Assembly: GCA_013823505.1 (NCBI GenBank)
Contig: PNMH01000002.1
Coordinates: forward strand, 1-64,000
Direction of reading: 5' to 3'
Origin: Polaromonas sp.
GTDB taxonomy: Bacteria; Pseudomonadota; Gammaproteobacteria; Burkholderiales; Burkholderiaceae
DNA length: 64,000 nt
Shown here: positions 61,544-64,000 of the stretch, in pieces
Layout of the letters: every line of letters starts with the position of its first letter
How positions within the stretch are numbered: position 1 is the stretch's first letter
Program-made: the position numbers and the translations under genes
Notes under the pieces: model-generated
Seen by the model: only the letters and a program-made list of their open reading frames with translations
Databases searched by the model: none
Told to the model about the DNA's origin: nothing

Positions 61544-62524
61544 ATGAACACTGAACGCAGAATTTCCCTCCTGATGTGCGCGCTGGGCCTGCTGGCCGCG
61601 GCGATACCCGCCGGCGCCCAGAGCACCTATCCCGACCGTCCGGTGAAACTCATCGTGGCGCTGCCGGCCGGCGGCGGGGTGGACATCATTGCGCGCATGG
61701 TCGGCCAGAAGCTGGCCGCCGTCACCGGCCAGCCCTTCGTGGTGGACAACCGGGCTGGTGCCTCCGGCCGCATCGGTCTGCCGGCGGTGGCCAAGGCCGC
61801 ACCGGACGGCTACACGCTGATGGCTTCACCCGCGTCGTTCCTGACAACCAACAAGAGCATCTTCAAGGAGCTGCCTTACGACCCGCAGGCTGATTTCGCA
61901 CCCATCACCAAACTGGCCAACCAGACCATGGTGCTGGTGGTCAAGGACAAGCAGAAGTTCTCCAATGCAGCGGCTCTTCTCGCCGCAGCCAAGGCCAAGC
62001 CCGGTAGCCTGAACTACGCCAGCTCGGGTGACGGCAGCCCGCAACACCTGGCCGCGCTGATGTTCGAAACGCGGACGCAGGTCCGCATGACCCATGTGCC
62101 TTACAAGGGCGGCGCGCTGGCCATCAACGACCTGCTGGGTGGCAACGTCGACCTGCTGTTCGCGCCCCTGCCAGAGGCGCTGCCTTACCTCAAGTCCGGC
62201 AAGCTGATGGCACTGGCGCTGATGGGCGACAAGCGTTCGGCACTGATCGCCGACGTGCCCACGATGCAGGAAGCGGGTATCCCGAACATGGTCATGCAGA
62301 CCTGGATCGCCCTACTGGCTCCAGCAGGCACGCCACGCAATCTCGTGGACCAGCTGAACCGCCAGGTGCACGCCATCCTGCAGAGCGAGGATGTGAAGAA
62401 ACAACTGCAGGAGATCGGCATGGACATGGCGCCCACCACACCCGAGCAACTCCAGCAAACCATTGCACAGGAGATCGCGCTGCACGCGGAACTGGTGAAG
62501 GCTGCGGGGCTTGTGCCGCAATAA
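61544..62524 (+). CDS. Bug/TctC-family tripartite-tricarboxylate receptor
   Basis: A 326-residue periplasmic receptor with a Sec signal (LLMCALGLLAAAIPAGAQ). Family blocks are YPDRPVKLIVALPAGGGVDIIARM, GQPFVVDNRAGASGRIG, PDGYTLMA and MTHVPYKGGALAINDLLGG. It follows uraD by 19 nt and is the third orphan Bug receptor in the window. Co-transcription with uraD suggests a purine-derived or ureido ligand, which is inference. Confidence 0.88.
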   Translation: MNTERRISLLMCALGLLAAAIPAGAQSTYPDRPVKLIVALPAGGGVDIIARMVGQKLAAVTGQPFVVDNRAGASGRIGLPAVAKAAPDGYTLMASPASFLTTNKSIFKELPYDPQADFAPITKLANQTMVLVVKDKQKFSNAAALLAAAKAKPGSLNYASSGDGSPQHLAALMFETRTQVRMTHVPYKGGALAINDLLGGNVDLLFAPLPEALPYLKSGKLMALALMGDKRSALIADVPTMQEAGIPNMVMQTWIALLAPAGTPRNLVDQLNRQVHAILQSEDVKKQLQEIGMDMAPTTPEQLQQTIAQEIALHAELVKAAGLVPQ

Positions 62525-63221
62525 GGTGCTGTCGAGCGTTCGGTTTTGATGCGGAGGGGCCGCGGAGTACCGTCAAGTCAGGCCGCCGCCTGCAGCTCAA
62601 AAGGCCAGCGATCAGAGCTTTCATGCTGCAGACAAGCGTTGTCCTTCAGCGCACACGAACTGGCCCTTGCAGTTCGTGTGCATCCGTCCAAAGCTGGCGA
62701 TGAGGATGCGTGAACAGCTCACCTGCAACGTCTGCAGCCATCTTGTTGGCTGACGCCCGATCCCTTTCGTCGCCAGAGACTGATGACCGCAACATCATGA
62801 GGATAGAGCGGTCATTGATCAGTCAGCAATGTCTGCAATCGCTGCACATCAGCCATTCCTGACAGCTGTCGTTTCAACGGACTTGATTCCGACCCGACGA
62901 ACTTGATTCCGTCTAGTGAACCCGAAAAATGAGGTCTGTCGGACTTTCTCTAGAGGGTAGGGTCAAAGAAAAATTCGGAAAAACCTGTCGGGCTAGTCAC
63001 CGAAAAGCGCCCTTGAAGTTCGCTGAAAAATGGAGCTGTCGAGAAATGTAACTGTCACGCCACCTCCGGTGTTTTCGTACGCTGAGCGGGGCTTGCAAGC
63101 GCTCAAAACCCGCAGTAACGTATGCCTCAAGTGGGCGGACTCACCTCGATTCCCCGCCCTGTTGGTTGCTCTCCGAAGGCTGCTGCGCAGCTTGAACCGC
63201 AACGTTCTTGTGGAGAGCAGC
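62525..63221. other. 697-bp non-coding stretch with repeats, possible mobile-element boundary
   Basis: No gene is supported here. It holds a perfect hairpin, GCACACGAACTG/CAGTTCGTGTGC at 62651-62681, a direct repeat of ACTTGATTCCG at 62881 and 62901, and TGTCG-starting motifs at 62867, 62937, 62986 and 63037. From about 62860 the sequence is visibly less GC-rich than the rest of the window. TGTCG ends with several internal repeats resemble those of Tn5053/Tn7-like elements, but no transposase is visible. Confidence 0.45.
62651..62681. repeat. Perfect 12-bp inverted repeat hairpin
   Basis: Arms 62651-62662 and 62670-62681 with a 7-nt loop, 127 nt after the Bug receptor stop. There is no T-run. 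It may act as an mRNA 3'-end or Rho-dependent terminator hairpin for the uraD operon. Confidence 0.5.
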
Positions 63222-64000
63222 ATGGAAACAGCACGTCCGGAATCCGCCATTCCTTCCAGGGCCCAAGCCCTGTTCCCCGAAGCCGAGTTCAAGCTCCGGC
63301 ACCCCCTCTTCCAAGCAATGCCGTACCCATTGGGCGCGGATCCGCGCCTGCTGGAGCTGGAGAATTTCGTCTTGAAATCTCTAGACCCGGAGACCAGCGA
63401 GACGCTGCGTCACGCGTCCATCCGCTACGTCGGCAGATGGCTGAACGACAGTTCGTTTGATGTAGGACGGGAGACCCTCCTGACGGATTTCTTCCTGCTG
63501 CTTGAATGCACACCCTGGTCCATCGGGAAGATGCATGCTTTCGCCACCGCCTATCTCACGGCAAACGGCATTCGCATCGAGAGGCGGCTCGAGACAGGAT
63601 CGGAGCAGCGAGCGTTTAAGCTGGTGCAGGGCGAACGAACGCTTCCCATTGGCGAGACACTGGGCAACCCCTTCGCTTGGTGCTTGAAACGGTTTGCGGA
63701 CTTCGTCAAGGTGTACCCCTGGACGGAAGGGGTGACACTGGAGACCTCGGCCTGTTTCAAGGCAGCCGATCTTCTGTTCCTTTACGTTCAGCATGGACTT
63801 CACACCCACGGCGAGTGGTCTCTGATGCGCCGCCAGAAATTCATGCAAACGGAGGGTTACACCGTCTGGACAGCGCTCTCCCTGGCGCTGACCCACAAAG
63901 ACCGGGCCGCGCAGTTGCCCTCGCGAAGAGACTCTCTGGAGCGCGGCATGCACGATGTGGTGCTTGGCCAGATCGAAGATGCCTTCAAACCGGCCCCGGC
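63222..64000 (+). CDS. Unrecognised protein, first 259 residues (cut by the right edge)
   Basis: An ATG at 63222 with GGAGAG nearby opens a frame that stays open to the window end. The product begins METARPESAIPSRAQALFPE and continues with FKLRHPLFQAMPYPLGADPR, a helical part with several aromatic residues, and no signal peptide, membrane segment or catalytic motif that I recognise. Its codon use is less GC-rich than the rest of the window, and the preceding 350 bp carry short repeats, both signs of recent transfer. It may belong to a mobile or accessory element. Confidence 0.6.
   Translation, partial: METARPESAIPSRAQALFPEAEFKLRHPLFQAMPYPLGADPRLLELENFVLKSLDPETSETLRHASIRYVGRWLNDSSFDVGRETLLTDFFLLLECTPWSIGKMHAFATAYLTANGIRIERRLETGSEQRAFKLVQGERTLPIGETLGNPFAWCLKRFADFVKVYPWTEGVTLETSACFKAADLLFLYVQHGLHTHGEWSLMRRQKFMQTEGYTVWTALSLALTHKDRAAQLPSRRDSLERGMHDVVLGQIEDAFKPAP

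Overview
The window is GC-rich, densely packed DNA with few gaps between genes. Many genes are joined by 4-nt ATGA/GTGA overlaps, and there are many periplasmic solute-binding proteins, including three orphan Bug/TctC receptors. Together with a PHB-depolymerase-type esterase this points to a metabolically versatile betaproteobacterium, most likely Burkholderiales/Comamonadaceae (Hydrogenophaga/Variovorax-like). That placement is inference. No rRNA, tRNA, CRISPR array or insertion sequence was recognised.

Layout. 1-6.1 kb (minus): a cheW-chemoreceptor pair behind a sigma28-like promoter, then a translationally coupled unit of binding lipoprotein, three-PAS histidine kinase, CheY-like regulator and universal stress protein. 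6.3-21.7 kb: an ABC exporter pair (YbbA/YbbP type), a ChrR-like cupin, hydrolases, a trypsin-like protease, a HisC-like aminotransferase, an acyl-CoA ligase, a Rieske oxygenase/reductase pair behind a GntR regulator with a perfect 20-bp operator, and small proteins. 21.8-34.5 kb: two convergent operons that start at the same 14-bp operator, placed 73-74 nt before each first gene. One encodes a TauABC-type transporter, AtzG-AtzE-AtzH homologues and a GntR/FCD regulator. The other encodes a BMP-type nucleoside-like ABC transporter, a formamidase (AmiF type) and two cysteine hydrolases, one matching the biuret hydrolase triad. This reads as one regulon for uptake and stepwise hydrolysis of a nitrogen-rich, urea-like or azine-derived compound.

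34.8-41 kb: an orphan Bug receptor, an unknown protein, a DsrE-like periplasmic protein with a persulfide-dioxygenase-like metallo-hydrolase (strong promoter with embedded operator), an OsmC protein, and a MarR regulator divergent from a flavin monooxygenase. 41-54.9 kb (minus): one 13-gene operon with a HutC-type regulator, a branched-chain-amino-acid-type ABC transporter, an aconitase-like two-subunit hydro-lyase, a hydantoinase/oxoprolinase pair, an isochorismatase-fold protein without its cysteine, a fumarate-reductase-type flavoprotein and an isocitrate-lyase-family C-C lyase. I recognise no described pathway with this gene set. 55-59.8 kb: a D-amino-acid-dehydrogenase-like flavoprotein behind a tandem glycine riboswitch, preceded by an orphan Bug receptor and an M20 N-acyl-amino-acid hydrolase, with a divergent LysR gene. 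59.9-62.5 kb: a LysR gene divergent from an OHCU decarboxylase (uraD) and another Bug receptor. From 62.5 kb the sequence is less GC-rich, has short repeats, and leads into an unrecognised gene that runs off the right edge.

The strongest leads are the dual-operon AtzGEH/biuret-hydrolase-like regulon, the 13-gene HutC-controlled pathway, and the riboswitch-controlled glycine/N-acylglycine unit.
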